Of a stretch of DNA of 50,418 nt, positions 1 through 9,187 are shown one piece after another. Source of the stretch: Lachnospiraceae bacterium (GTDB lineage Bacteria; Bacillota; Clostridia; Lachnospirales; Lachnospiraceae); contig JAAWAV010000001.1 of NCBI GenBank assembly GCA_022792335.1, forward strand, positions 1-50,418. Reading direction: 5' to 3'. The position numbers and the translations under genes were made by a program. Each line of letters begins with the position of its first letter. The first letter of the stretch is position 1. Below the pieces are notes generated by a model. The model did not search any database. It worked only from the letters and a program-made list of their open reading frames with translations, and was not told the origin of the DNA.

Positions 1-10
1 CAAGCAGCAG

Positions 11-104
11 CTTCTACTTACATATACCATACCGAGGATGGGCGGATAACCTGTTAAAAAAATCCTCGCTACCGCAAGGGGGCTTTGCACCTCAAAAGTA
101 GAAG
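11..104. other. Possible three-way-junction folded element of unknown identity
   Basis: Three nested complementary pairs are visible. CTTCTACTT (11-19) pairs with AAGTAGAAG (96-104), CGAGGAT (33-39) with ATCCTCG (62-68), and GCAA (74-77) with TTGC (85-88). This would fold as a three-way junction with a perfect 9-bp closing stem. I do not recognise a known riboswitch or small RNA in it. It could be a structured RNA on either strand or the end of a mobile element lying outside the window. No gene starts nearby on the + strand. The rest of 105-190 is A/T-rich with nothing I can name. Confidence 0.3.
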
Positions 105-193
105 TCAAATCTCTACATAATAGAAATAAACTTTCCTTAAACCGTAAAGGTATGACAGCCTTAGCCATCTTTTTTCTATTTTTAAAAGATTTT

Positions 194-231
194 AGGGGCA
201 GATGCGACTTTCGCAAGTCACACCTGCCCCT
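194..231 (-). terminator. Hairpin downstream of the first hybrid kinase gene
   Basis: AGGGGCAG (194-201) pairs with CTGCCCCT (224-231), and an inner GACTT/AAGTC closes a TCGC loop. It lies about 50 bases after the stop of the minus-strand kinase gene and is the obvious terminator candidate. The T-tract on that strand is poor (AAAATCTTTT follows), so termination efficiency is uncertain. Confidence 0.5.
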
Positions 232-279
232 GTTTAGAGCTATCTATTTTCCGACAGCCCCTTATTAATAGGGGGGAGA

Positions 280-2520
280 TTATTTATGTTTCTGAAGGGA
301 CATATGATTTTGGATGGTCCCCATAATAGTTTCCAGAAGGAGTGGAATGTCCAGAGGTTTTGTCAGGTGGGCGTCCATACCACTTTCGATGGATTTACGC
401 CGGTCACTTTCAAAGGCGTTGGCGGATAATGCAATGATGGGAATCTGGGACAGATAGGGATTCTCCAGTTTGCGGATGGCCATGGCGGCTTCCCGCCCGT
501 CCATGACCGGCATCTGGATATCCATCAGAACGAGGAGATAATCGCCCGGCTGGGAAGATTTTACCTTTTCAACCGCGATTTTACCGTTGAGAGCTGGTTC
601 GATGAGAAATCCCAATTCTGTAAGAAGGTCCGTCTCGATTTCCATATTTAATTCATTATCTTCGACCAGAAGGATCCTCCGGCCGACGAGTTTCTCCAGA
701 GTGATTTCAGGTCCGGAGGAAAGAGGAAAAGGATGCTTTTGTATGCGGAACCGGAAGGTGGCAGTGAAAATACTTCCCCGATGGAGGGTGCTCTGGACTT
801 CAATGCTTCCCCCCAGTCGCCCAGTCAGATTTCTGGCAATGGTCAGTCCGAGTCCGGAGCCGTGAACGCCGCTGAAGGTGGTATTCTTTTCGCGCTCAAA
901 AGGCTCAAAAATATGACCAAGAAAATCTTGTCCGATACCGATGCCCGTATCTTCCACTGCAAACTGATAGACGGCATAGTCGTTGGGGAGACTTTCCAGT
1001 TCCATGACAGACAGAGCGACACGACCATCGCCTGGGGTATAGGTGATGGCATTGTTTAACAGATAGAGAAGGATCTGTCTTAATTTTTCTTGGTCACAGT
1101 AGACATCGCTATGCATCAATCCGGAGACATCAATGGAGAAATCAATACCTTTGTCTGCAGCCGAGGCGGACACAGTATGATAAATCTCCTGCATCAGTTC
1201 AGACAAAACACACTCCGACTCGTTGATAGGAGAATCATTGGCCTCACTCCAGGAAATTTCCAGGACTTTTTCAATCAGATCCAAAAGCTGTCTGCTGGCA
1301 GTTTCGATCCGGCCAAGATAGCCAAGAACGGCGCTCTGATCTTCTAGATTTTGCTTTGCCAGGTTTGCATAGCCGAAGATCGCGTTCAAAGGGGTGCGCA
1401 TATCGTGAGACATATTGGAAAGAAACGCATTTTTGGCAGTAATGGCCAGGTTTGCATGTCCGAGGGCGTCCTCAAGAAGCTGATTTTGTTCCATTTCTTT
1501 CTGAATTTCGTCGTCGATTCTTCGGCAACCCAGAACAATCTGAGAAGTTTCTTCCTTGTTTCCGACATTTACAATCCGAAGCTGGAGATACTGTCGCTCC
1601 CCTTCACAGGAAATTTGATAATTAATGTAATAGGTTTTACTTTTCGAGAGCTTTTGGCGGATGTATTCCGGGGAAGTTGTTTTTCGGACCAATTCTTGGT
1701 ACTCTGGTAAAACCCAGGTATTCGTATATTCAGACATATAGGAACGGAAACCAAAAGCCTGAATCGAATCGTCAAAACGCTGTTCAATCCGGCCGCTGAG
1801 ACGATAAGGCAGAATACTGTCTGCATCCAGATTGATATAAAGAATCGATTCGTAATTGACACTGAGTCCCTCGATGACCTCCAGACGCCGAAGATGCTCT
1901 TGGGTGATCAGGCGTTTTTCTTTGTCATATTCTTCCATCAAAGTCCGTATTTTTCGATCTTTTTCATTCAGAAGAGCGGCGCGTTCGGCCATACGGCGGT
2001 TTTTCTTTTCTGTCGCATCGCCTAAAAATACATAGAAAATATCACCGACAGAATCTGTATGGACGAAATGTCCGTAATCTTCAATCCAGCAAATACCGCC
2101 GCCTCTTTGAACAGCCCGGTATTCTACGTAGTCCAGATCATACTGACTGGCAGCGATCTGTTCCCAGATACTTTTTTCCACTGATTCCAGATCCTCCGGA
2201 TGGACGATTCCCCGAAAAGAATTTCCGGTCAGTTCCCGAAATTCTTCCCGGTTGTCACAGCAAAGCATACGAACGAGAGCCATATTGGCATAGAGAATCC
2301 GTTCGTCCCGATCCGCCTGATAGATTAAAAAGCCGCCGGGCATTTCATCCATAAACCGGATGACTTCATAAACTGTCTGAATGTTCTGAGAATCCAAAAG
2401 GGGAGGGAGTGGTTCTTTACTTTCCATAAGACGGTACATATCCATACCATTTTCTTCCAGAATACTTAATAGAGACAACAGCGATTCGATTAAGTTGTGT
2501 CCCAATCTCTGATTGTTCAT
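280..2520 (-). CDS. Hybrid sensor histidine kinase with PAS domain and C-terminal receiver
   Basis: This 746-residue signalling protein should autophosphorylate on His and pass phosphate to its own receiver. Residues about 55-175 look like a PAS domain with a PAC-type end (WIEDYG, then DATEKK). A charged coiled coil and a second, unassigned sensory region (about 210-350) follow. The HisKA motif MSHDMRTP puts the phospho-acceptor at His372. The HATPase part has DTGIGIG and GSGLGL boxes. The receiver (about 615-740) carries VEDNELN and the phospho-acceptor Asp667 in LMDIQMP. I see no membrane segments, so it is probably cytosolic and senses an internal signal. AGGAGG lies just upstream of the ATG. 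It is divergent from a second hybrid kinase, with 183 bases between them. No DNA-binding output domain is present, so the final output must be another protein. Confidence 0.93.
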   Translation of the reverse strand: MNNQRLGHNLIESLLSLLSILEENGMDMYRLMESKEPLPPLLDSQNIQTVYEVIRFMDEMPGGFLIYQADRDERILYANMALVRMLCCDNREEFRELTGNSFRGIVHPEDLESVEKSIWEQIAASQYDLDYVEYRAVQRGGGICWIEDYGHFVHTDSVGDIFYVFLGDATEKKNRRMAERAALLNEKDRKIRTLMEEYDKEKRLITQEHLRRLEVIEGLSVNYESILYINLDADSILPYRLSGRIEQRFDDSIQAFGFRSYMSEYTNTWVLPEYQELVRKTTSPEYIRQKLSKSKTYYINYQISCEGERQYLQLRIVNVGNKEETSQIVLGCRRIDDEIQKEMEQNQLLEDALGHANLAITAKNAFLSNMSHDMRTPLNAIFGYANLAKQNLEDQSAVLGYLGRIETASRQLLDLIEKVLEISWSEANDSPINESECVLSELMQEIYHTVSASAADKGIDFSIDVSGLMHSDVYCDQEKLRQILLYLLNNAITYTPGDGRVALSVMELESLPNDYAVYQFAVEDTGIGIGQDFLGHIFEPFEREKNTTFSGVHGSGLGLTIARNLTGRLGGSIEVQSTLHRGSIFTATFRFRIQKHPFPLSSGPEITLEKLVGRRILLVEDNELNMEIETDLLTELGFLIEPALNGKIAVEKVKSSQPGDYLLVLMDIQMPVMDGREAAMAIRKLENPYLSQIPIIALSANAFESDRRKSIESGMDAHLTKPLDIPLLLETIMGTIQNHMSLQKHK

Positions 2521-2550
2521 GCGGCCTTCCTCCTGACATCGTTCAAATAA

Positions 2551-2579
2551 ATTCTATCATAAAAAAAAGAAGCTGTCAT
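2551..2579 (-). promoter_or_regulatory. Probable promoter of the minus-strand hybrid kinase
   Basis: Read on the minus strand, an ATGACA -35 (2574-2579) and a TAGAAT -10 (2551-2556) are 17 bases apart. The -10 is preceded by ATGA, an extended -10 feature. This sits 31 bases before the start codon. Confidence 0.5.
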
Positions 2580-2620
2580 TATTCGGCAGAAGTTTTCAGA
2601 AGGAAATTTTTTTGTCTGTC

Positions 2621-2649
2621 TTGAATAAGACGGGCAAGTATGGTAAATT
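2621..2649 (+). promoter_or_regulatory. Probable promoter of the membrane hybrid kinase
   Basis: TTGAAT (2621-2626) and TAAATT (2644-2649) are separated by 17 bases, about 55 bases upstream of the ATG at 2704. AAGGAG just before that ATG serves as ribosome binding site. Confidence 0.4.
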
Positions 2650-2703
2650 TATAGACATACAGGTGGTCTGCACATATTTGATAATAGAAGGAGCTACATA
2701 TCA

Positions 2704-5244
2704 ATGATTCAGAAGCCGAAAAAATTTTTAGTAACCAGCTTTATCTGTCTGATACTTTTGTGTATCGGGGTGTTTTCTTGGACTGCGTTTACGATGTCTC
2801 AGAGAAGCGAAGCTTCTATCAGTGAAATCGGTACGATTTACATGGCGGAGATGAATAAACAGCTTCAGCAGAAATTTACGGCGATCATCAATCTCCGTCT
2901 GTCTCAGGTACGGGGGATTATGGAACAGACCAATCCGGAAAAGACAGAGTATGGTCCGGAATTTCTGGAGGATATGTCTTTTGGAGCTGAGGTTCGTGAG
3001 TTTACTTATCTGGCTCTTTATACAAAAGAGGGGAACTGCGAGCTGCTTTATGGAGATCCGGTGGAGATGATGGATCAGGAGGGCTTTCTGGCTAGATTGG
3101 AGAGCGAAAGAAGCGCCGTGACCAGCGGGATGGGACCGGATGGAGAACGGGTTTTGCTGTTTGGGATAGAAAGTATCTATGAAATGGAGAGCGGGGACGC
3201 CAGTATGGCTCTGGTAGCGGGGATACCCATGACGTATCTCCAGGAGGCGCTGGTGCTGGAAGATGAAAGCTCTTTGATGTATACCCATATTATCCACGGG
3301 GATGGAAGTTATGTGATCCGTACCGGGGACGCCTATAGAGAAAGCTATTTTGACCGTATGCGGGAGCAATATGGAGTAGAGGGAAAGAGCGGCCAGCAGT
3401 ATGTAGAAGAGCTGCAGGCGGCGATTGTACTGAACGAAGAATATTCGGCCCTTGTAGAGATGGGCGGGGTACATCATCATATTTATTGTACGCCATTGCC
3501 TTTTTCCGGCTGGTATCTGGTCAGCGTGATGCCTTTTGGAAACCTGGATGATGCGGTCAACCGGCTGGGAAATCAGCGGGTGTATACTATGACGGGAGCC
3601 TGCGCCATTATTATGGTGGCGATTATCACGATCTTTATTCTATATTACCGAGTATCTCAGCGGCAGATGAAAGAGATGGATGAGGCAAAGGCCGAGGCGG
3701 TGCGGGCAAATCAGGCCAAAAGTGAATTTCTTTCCAATATGAGCCATGATATCCGCACGCCTATGAACGGGATTGTGGGAATGGCGGCGATTGCCACCAC
3801 AAATATTCACGATACACTCCGGGTACAGGATTGCCTGCGAAAGATTACCCTGTCCAGTAAGCATCTGCTGGGCCTCATCAATGATGTGCTGGATATGTCC
3901 AAAATCGAGAGCGGGAATCTGAGCCTGAATCTGAACCAAGTTTCTCTCAGGGAAACGATGGATAATATTGTAAATATCGTACAGCCCCAGGTGAGAGCCA
4001 GAGGACAGCACTTTGATATTTTTATCCAGAAAATTCAGACGGAGGAGGTATACTGTGACAGCGTTCGTCTGAATCAGATTCTGATTAACCTGTTGTCCAA
4101 CGCCATTAAGTTTACTCCGGAGCATGGTTTTATCAATGTGTATCTGGAGCAGGAGGCTTCCCCCCGGGGAGAGGCTTACGTACGGTGTCATTTTCGGGTA
4201 AAAGACAGCGGAATCGGTATGGAACCGGAATTTCAGGAGCGTATTTTCGATACGTTTTCGAGAGAGAAAAATTCCAATGTGGATAAGATTGAAGGAACCG
4301 GTCTTGGCATGGCTATCACCAAATCCATCGTGGACGCCATGGAGGGAAGCATTGAGCTAAAGAGTGCGCCTGGAAAGGGCAGTGAGTTCCGGATTACGGT
4401 GGATCTGGAGCGCGCCGTTGTCCGGGAAGAGGATATGATTCTGCCTCCCTGGAAAATGCTGGTGGTGGATAACAATGAGGATCTGTGTCTCAGCGCAGTG
4501 ACTACTTTGCAGGAAATCGGAATTGAGGCGGAGTGGGCTGTGGATGGAAGAACAGCCATCGATCTGGTGAAGAAACACCACGAGAGGCAAGACGACTATG
4601 AGATTGTGCTTCTGGACTGGAAGATGCCTGGTATGGATGGGCTGGAAACCCTTCGGGAGATTCGCAGATATCTGGGTGAGGCCACCCCGATTCTGATTAT
4701 TTCAGCCTATGACTGGAGCGACATTGAAGAGGAGGCCAAAGAGGCGGGCGCTCAGGGCTTTATTTCTAAGCCTTTGTTCAAATCCAATCTGTATCTGGGA
4801 TTAAGTCCCTTTGCCGGGATTCAAAAGCCGGAAACAGAACAGACGGAGGAGCGTCCGGAGGAGTTTGCCGGAAAGAAGATTCTCCTGGCGGAGGATAACG
4901 ATCTGAACTGGGAGATTGCAGAGGATCTCTTGACAGAAGCAGGCTTTCAGATAGAACGGGCAGAAAACGGAAAAATCTGTGTGGAGATGTTTGAGAAATC
5001 AGAAGTCGGGACCTATGATATCATTTTAATGGATATCCGTATGCCGGTGATGAGCGGTTATGATGCGGCAAGGGGAATCCGCGCTTTGTCTCGCTCTGAC
5101 AGTGGTTTGCCGATTATTGCCATGACTGCGGATGCTTTCTCAGAGGATATCAAACGCTGTCTGGAGTGCGGGATGAATGAACATGTGGCAAAACCCATTG
5201 ACGTAGACCGGCTGACCCAGATATTGAAAAAGTATTTAAAATAG
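2704..5244 (+). CDS. Membrane hybrid histidine kinase with Cache-like sensor and two receivers
   Basis: An 846-residue kinase. Residues about 10-32 form a first membrane segment. About 33-295 is an extracellular region of dCache-like size and spacing, and about 296-318 is a second membrane segment. The topology fits sensing of an external small molecule. The HisKA box MSHDIRTP places the acceptor at His348, followed by a HATPase with DSGIGM and GTGLGM. There are two receivers in tandem: Asp638 in LLDWKMP and Asp777 in LMDIRMP. The second, with AEDNDLN and a C-terminal AKPID, looks fully canonical. The first begins VVDNNED and is more divergent. There is no DNA-binding domain. It is divergent from the other hybrid kinase, which suggests paired or opposing signal inputs. 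Domain calls are confident; the ligand is unknown. Confidence 0.93.
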   Translation: MIQKPKKFLVTSFICLILLCIGVFSWTAFTMSQRSEASISEIGTIYMAEMNKQLQQKFTAIINLRLSQVRGIMEQTNPEKTEYGPEFLEDMSFGAEVREFTYLALYTKEGNCELLYGDPVEMMDQEGFLARLESERSAVTSGMGPDGERVLLFGIESIYEMESGDASMALVAGIPMTYLQEALVLEDESSLMYTHIIHGDGSYVIRTGDAYRESYFDRMREQYGVEGKSGQQYVEELQAAIVLNEEYSALVEMGGVHHHIYCTPLPFSGWYLVSVMPFGNLDDAVNRLGNQRVYTMTGACAIIMVAIITIFILYYRVSQRQMKEMDEAKAEAVRANQAKSEFLSNMSHDIRTPMNGIVGMAAIATTNIHDTLRVQDCLRKITLSSKHLLGLINDVLDMSKIESGNLSLNLNQVSLRETMDNIVNIVQPQVRARGQHFDIFIQKIQTEEVYCDSVRLNQILINLLSNAIKFTPEHGFINVYLEQEASPRGEAYVRCHFRVKDSGIGMEPEFQERIFDTFSREKNSNVDKIEGTGLGMAITKSIVDAMEGSIELKSAPGKGSEFRITVDLERAVVREEDMILPPWKMLVVDNNEDLCLSAVTTLQEIGIEAEWAVDGRTAIDLVKKHHERQDDYEIVLLDWKMPGMDGLETLREIRRYLGEATPILIISAYDWSDIEEEAKEAGAQGFISKPLFKSNLYLGLSPFAGIQKPETEQTEERPEEFAGKKILLAEDNDLNWEIAEDLLTEAGFQIERAENGKICVEMFEKSEVGTYDIILMDIRMPVMSGYDAARGIRALSRSDSGLPIIAMTADAFSEDIKRCLECGMNEHVAKPIDVDRLTQILKKYLK

Positions 5245-5265
5245 AAAGAACAGAGAAGAAAGGAT

Positions 5266-5316
5266 GAAACAGGTGGAGATGAGCGACGAGGTGTCTGTAT
5301 CATGGCCGCCTGTTTC
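5266..5316 (+). terminator. Hairpin between kinase gene and oxoacid operon
   Basis: An 11-bp stem is formed by GAAACAGGTGG (5266-5276) and CCGCCTGTTTC (5306-5316), with one G-U pair and a 29-base loop. No clear T-tract follows. It may end the kinase transcript or be a processing structure. Confidence 0.4.
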
Positions 5317-5413
5317 TATATCAAAAGAGCCTTTTTCTGTGTGGAAAAAGTGGGAAAATTCGTGAAAGTGCTGCCAGAATAAAAGAATTTGTCCGGAAAA
5401 TTAGATAAAGTGC

Positions 5414-5442
5414 TTGACGCAAAATTGTCGACAATATATAAT
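5414..5442 (+). promoter_or_regulatory. Promoter of the 2-oxoacid oxidoreductase operon
   Basis: TTGACG (5414-5419) and a perfect TATAAT (5437-5442) are exactly 17 bases apart. The start site should be near 5449. This is the strongest sigma-A-type promoter in the left third of the window. A palindromic operator occupies its spacer. Confidence 0.8.
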
Positions 5443-5450
5443 ATACAAAT
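5424..5450 (+). promoter_or_regulatory. Composite operator, probably for the FCD-GntR regulator
   Basis: The perfect 12-bp palindrome ATTGTCGACAAT (5424-5435) lies between the -35 and -10. Four bases later comes AATATACAAAT (5440-5450), overlapping the -10 and start site. The same two parts, ATTGTATACAAT and AATATACAAAT with the same 4-base gap, occur before the NRAMP-like gene at 13548-13574. ATTGT-nn-ACAAT is the style of site used by FadR/FCD-type GntR regulators, and such a gene lies at 12689. Its position in the promoter core implies repression. The assignment is inference. Confidence 0.65.
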
Positions 5451-5502
5451 AAAGGAGCTATTTCAGGGGAAGGTACCCAATAGCAGGAAAGGAGAAACGT
5501 TT

Positions 5503-6657
5503 ATGCCAATCGTAAAAGCATCAGAAAACCGCGTAAAGACCGGCGTACATTTTATGCTGGGCAATTACGCACTTGTGGAAGGCGCGATCAGCGCCGGATG
5601 TAATTTCTTTGGCGGATATCCTATCACGCCGGCCAATGAGATTTCAGAGAGGATGTCCCAGAGGCTGCCGGAGGTGGGAGGAAAGTTCGTACAAGGAGAG
5701 GATGAACTCTTTTCCATTTTTGCATGTACCGGAGCGTCTCTGGCCGGTGGAAAAGTGATGACGGCTACGGCCAGCGCCGGATTCAATTACATGCAGGAGG
5801 GCCTTGGATATGCATATACCATTGAGGCGCCCCTGGTGATTGCGGACGTACAGCGCTGCCGCGGTGAAAATTATGCCAGCCAGGCAGACGTATATCAGAT
5901 GCGTTACGGCGCCAGCGGTGATTATGAGGCGATTGTGGTCTGCCCTTCTTCTGTCCAGGAGCTTTACGATTATACCATCTGGGCGTTTAATCTGGCGGAA
6001 GAGTATCGGAACCCTGTGATTGTGATGTCTGAGACGACCATCGCTCTGATGCGGGAACGTCTGGATATTCCTGAGGCTTCTAAAATCGATTTGTATAACA
6101 GAAACTATACGACTCTGTCGCCGGAAGAGTATATGCCTTTTGCAGCTCCGGAGTTTGGCTGTCCTGACGCGGCTCCTCTGGGAGAAGGTTACAAGACCAT
6201 TTATTCCCTGAATCCCCATGATGAAAAGGGAAGTATTGACTGGGATCCGGTGGTGTTCGACAAATTGTATAAACGAGTTTGCGGAAAGGTCCGTGAAAAT
6301 GCGGATAAGATCTGCAGGACAGAGCGGATTATGATGGACGACGCTGAGTATGCGCTGATTGCCTACGGAAGTGAAGTGCGTCCGGCTGTTGAGGCTGCAG
6401 AACTTGCAAGGGAATGCGGGATCAAGGCAGGCGTTCTGAAGCTCTGTAATGTGTGGCCGGTTCCGGAGAAAGCCATCGCGGAAGTTGCAAAAGAAGTAAA
6501 AGGAATTTTTGCAGTGGAAATGAATATGGGCAAGTATGTGAATGAGATCGTGCGGGTGGCGGCGGGCCGTTGTCCGGTGATTCCTGTTACCAAGAATTTG
6601 GGCCTTGTACATACCGGTTACGAGATTTTAGAAGAAATCAAAAAGGGGGTTAAGTAA
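5503..6657 (+). CDS. korA: 2-oxoacid:ferredoxin oxidoreductase, alpha subunit (KorA/VorB type)
   Basis: This is the alpha subunit of a thiamine-diphosphate, CoA- and ferredoxin-dependent enzyme that oxidatively decarboxylates 2-oxoacids to acyl-CoA. The ATG at 5503 follows AGGAAAGGAG at a good distance. An in-frame TTG at 5389 lies before the promoter and is not used. The 384 residues show the N-terminal YPITPA motif of the pyruvate:ferredoxin oxidoreductase superfamily and a GEDE segment. The C-terminal domain carries YGSEVRP. It is the first gene of a run with beta, gamma, SucC and SucD, so 2-oxoglutarate is a natural candidate substrate. Branched-chain oxoacid enzymes (VorB) look almost identical, so substrate remains open. 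Confidence 0.9.
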   Translation: MPIVKASENRVKTGVHFMLGNYALVEGAISAGCNFFGGYPITPANEISERMSQRLPEVGGKFVQGEDELFSIFACTGASLAGGKVMTATASAGFNYMQEGLGYAYTIEAPLVIADVQRCRGENYASQADVYQMRYGASGDYEAIVVCPSSVQELYDYTIWAFNLAEEYRNPVIVMSETTIALMRERLDIPEASKIDLYNRNYTTLSPEEYMPFAAPEFGCPDAAPLGEGYKTIYSLNPHDEKGSIDWDPVVFDKLYKRVCGKVRENADKICRTERIMMDDAEYALIAYGSEVRPAVEAAELARECGIKAGVLKLCNVWPVPEKAIAEVAKEVKGIFAVEMNMGKYVNEIVRVAAGRCPVIPVTKNLGLVHTGYEILEEIKKGVK

Positions 6658-6658
6658 G

Positions 6659-7468
6659 ATGAGTGAACTGAAAATCAATCCCAGAAGAACCTATTTAAGA
6701 CCGGAAAAACTTCCTCACTTTTTCTGTTCCGGCTGCGGCTGCGGACAGGTGCTGAATTATTATATGCAGGCGCTGGAAGAACTGAACATGGATCCTAGGA
6801 ACATGGTTCATATAGCAGGAGTGGGCTGCACGGCCAGAATCCCCGTTTATATTAAAACAGATATGTTTCATGGCGTTCATGGAAGAACTCTGGCCTGGGC
6901 GACCGGCGTGAAAATGATGAAACCGGATACGCCTGTGGTGATTTTTGCCGGAGACGGCGATGTGGCTTCCATCGGTGGAAATCATCTGATTCATGCAGCC
7001 AGAAGAAATCTGGATGTGACGGTCGTGATGGTAAACAATATGAACTTTGCCATGACGGGAGGCCAGGTGGCTCCGACGACCCCGGAGAAGGCCAGAACTA
7101 TGACGACTCCTTACGGAAGCGCAGAGCCGAGGTTCGATGTATGCGCTCTGGCTCAGGCGGCAGGCGCCACGCATGTGGAGCGGTGGACAACGGCGCAGCC
7201 GGTTCAGTGTAAAAAAGCCCTGGAGCGGGCTCTGGAGCATAAAGGATTTTCCCTGATTGAAATCGTTTCCCAGTGTCCGACACATTTCGGCCGCTATGCG
7301 CTTAAGACTGGCGATCCGGGCGCCGTGATCGCGTGGATCAAAGAGCATACCTATACGGATGCCCAGGCGAAGAAGATGAGCCCGGAGGAACTGGAAGGCA
7401 AACTTCGCTGCGGCGAGTATATTCGTGTGGAAAAGCCCGTTTATGAGGGCACCAACGAGTTAATGTAA
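6659..7468 (+). CDS. korB: 2-oxoacid:ferredoxin oxidoreductase, beta subunit (thiamine-diphosphate-binding)
   Basis: This 269-residue subunit binds thiamine diphosphate and an Fe-S cluster. The TPP motif is clear: GDGDVAS followed about 25 residues later by NNMNFAMTGGQ. The N-terminal CSGCGCGQ and later GCTAR supply cysteines typical of the cluster-binding beta subunit. It starts one base after the alpha stop, so translation is coupled. The length is normal for the separate-subunit enzymes. Its substrate assignment depends on the same context as the alpha subunit. Confidence 0.92.
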   Translation: MSELKINPRRTYLRPEKLPHFFCSGCGCGQVLNYYMQALEELNMDPRNMVHIAGVGCTARIPVYIKTDMFHGVHGRTLAWATGVKMMKPDTPVVIFAGDGDVASIGGNHLIHAARRNLDVTVVMVNNMNFAMTGGQVAPTTPEKARTMTTPYGSAEPRFDVCALAQAAGATHVERWTTAQPVQCKKALERALEHKGFSLIEIVSQCPTHFGRYALKTGDPGAVIAWIKEHTYTDAQAKKMSPEELEGKLRCGEYIRVEKPVYEGTNELM

Positions 7469-7480
7469 GGAGGAGAAGAA

Positions 7481-8038
7481 ATGATTACATATCCCCAGAG
7501 AGTTACCTTATGTGGTTTTGGCGGACAGGGAATCATTTTGTCCGCAGTGATTTTGGGAACAACCGCCGTGACAAAAGGCAATCTCTATGCGGTGCAGACC
7601 CAGTCTTATGGATCGGAGGCTCGCGGCGGTCAGTGCCAGGCGGAGCTGATTATTGATAAAAAGGCGATTAATTCCCCTGTTGCGGAGAAGAAAAATCTGC
7701 TGGTAGCCATGTTCCAGACTGCTTATGAGAAATATATTCCCACACTGGAGGAAGAGGGCGTTCTGGTAATTGATCCTGGTCTGGTGACGAATATTACCCG
7801 TCCGATTAAGAATACCTTTGAAGTGCCGGCAACTCAGATTGCCGTAGATCTCGGAAACCGTATGGCGGCTAACATGGTGATGCTTGGATTTTTGAGCGAG
7901 GCTTTGGGTATCATCGGACATCAGGATCTTTTAGACGTGGTAAAGGACAATGTAAATCCCAGATTTGTGGAATTGAATTTCAAGGCGGTAGAGGCCGGAG
8001 TAGCTTATGCGAAAGAGCATAATCTGTACTATAAATAA
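7481..8038 (+). CDS. korC: 2-oxoacid:ferredoxin oxidoreductase, gamma subunit
   Basis: The 185-residue gamma subunit carries FGGQGI at the N-terminus and the SYGSEARGG motif characteristic of this family, which helps form the CoA-side active site. AAGGAGG lies 6-7 bases before the ATG. It follows the beta gene by 12 bases and precedes sucC by 9, so it is part of one transcript. Together with the ferredoxin at 10114 all four usual subunits are present. The ferredoxin is displaced behind sucCD rather than leading the operon as is common. Confidence 0.9.
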   Translation: MITYPQRVTLCGFGGQGIILSAVILGTTAVTKGNLYAVQTQSYGSEARGGQCQAELIIDKKAINSPVAEKKNLLVAMFQTAYEKYIPTLEEEGVLVIDPGLVTNITRPIKNTFEVPATQIAVDLGNRMAANMVMLGFLSEALGIIGHQDLLDVVKDNVNPRFVELNFKAVEAGVAYAKEHNLYYK

Positions 8039-8047
8039 GGAGAGGCC

Positions 8048-9187
8048 ATGAATTTATTTGAATATGAAGGCAAACAGATGATGCGGGAATATGAAATTCC
8101 CGTGCCAAAGAGCCATCTCATCGTCTCAGAGGGGGAAGCAGTCCCCATGGCTTTTCCCTTTGTGCTCAAGGCGCAGGTTATGACAGGAGGCAGAGGTAAG
8201 GCCGGTGGTGTCAAGGTCTGTGAGAATGAAGCGGATTATCGGAAATATGCCCATGATATTCTGAATATGGAGATTAAGGGGCACAAGGTTCACGGGCTTT
8301 TGGCGGAACAGATGATGAAAGCAGAGAAGGAACTGTATCTTTCCATTACCCTTCAGGGCGTATCGAAGCCGACCCTTATCGCCAGCCGAATGGGTGGAAT
8401 GGATATTGAAGCAGTCTCCAGAGACAATCCGGAAGAAATTGTAAAAATAGAGATCGATCCTTTCACAGGTCTCAAGGGATATCAGCTTAAGTATCTGGCC
8501 AAAATGCTCCAGGTGGAAGATACCCAGGATTTATTTGCGCTGGTGAAAAAGGTGCAAAACGCCTTCTTTCAGGCCGGAGCTCTCCTGGTGGAGATCAATC
8601 CTCTGGGAGTTGTGGATGGGAAGCTGGTTGCGATGGATTCTAAATTTGTCATCGACGATCACGCCCGTCCCATGCAGGGAAAGCTTGCAGAGCTGGAGAA
8701 AGCACGGGAGAAACTTCACGCTTACCAGACTCCGGAGAAAGAAGCGACTACCATCACTTATGTTCCTCTGGACGGCGATCTGGGACTGATCTCTGACGGA
8801 GCGGGAACTGGAATGCTGACCCTTGATCTGCTCAACGATGCCGGCGGTCACGTGGCCAGTTTCTGTGAACTTGGCGGTATGACCACGGAGGAAGTCATGT
8901 ACCGGGCCATGGATCTGACACTGACCGGACATCCGGAGATTAAAGGCGTCATTGTGGTGTTAATTGGCGGCTTTAACCGGATGGACAATATGGCGCTTGG
9001 TATAACAAAGTATGTGAAAGAACATAACGTAACGATTCCCATCTTCACCAGAATGTGCGGCACCATGGAAGAAGTAGGACTTAAAACTATGGAAGAGGCG
9101 GGAATGCCCACTTACAATATCCTGTCTGACACAGTGAAGGAATTTGTGCAGCAGATTGAGGGAGGTGCAGGGACATGTCAATCTTAA
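8048..9187 (+). CDS. sucC: Succinyl-CoA synthetase, beta subunit (ADP-forming type)
   Basis: The 379-residue protein has the ATP-grasp N-terminus (FEYEGKQMM, KAQVMTGGRGKAGGVK) and the C-terminal CoA-ligase flavodoxin-like domain of SucC. The length is slightly below the 388 of E. coli. With SucD it converts succinyl-CoA, ADP and phosphate to succinate, CoA and ATP. Its place directly after the oxoacid oxidoreductase genes suggests substrate-level phosphorylation from the acyl-CoA that enzyme makes. It may accept other acyl-CoAs if the oxidoreductase is not specific for 2-oxoglutarate. It overlaps sucD by 13 bases. Confidence 0.92.
   Translation: MNLFEYEGKQMMREYEIPVPKSHLIVSEGEAVPMAFPFVLKAQVMTGGRGKAGGVKVCENEADYRKYAHDILNMEIKGHKVHGLLAEQMMKAEKELYLSITLQGVSKPTLIASRMGGMDIEAVSRDNPEEIVKIEIDPFTGLKGYQLKYLAKMLQVEDTQDLFALVKKVQNAFFQAGALLVEINPLGVVDGKLVAMDSKFVIDDHARPMQGKLAELEKAREKLHAYQTPEKEATTITYVPLDGDLGLISDGAGTGMLTLDLLNDAGGHVASFCELGGMTTEEVMYRAMDLTLTGHPEIKGVIVVLIGGFNRMDNMALGITKYVKEHNVTIPIFTRMCGTMEEVGLKTMEEAGMPTYNILSDTVKEFVQQIEGGAGTCQS

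Noticed and set aside
5389-5502. Longer N-terminus for the oxidoreductase alpha subunit from a TTG at 5389
   Set aside because: It would start upstream of the promoter and read through the operator. The ATG at 5503 has an excellent ribosome binding site and matches family length.
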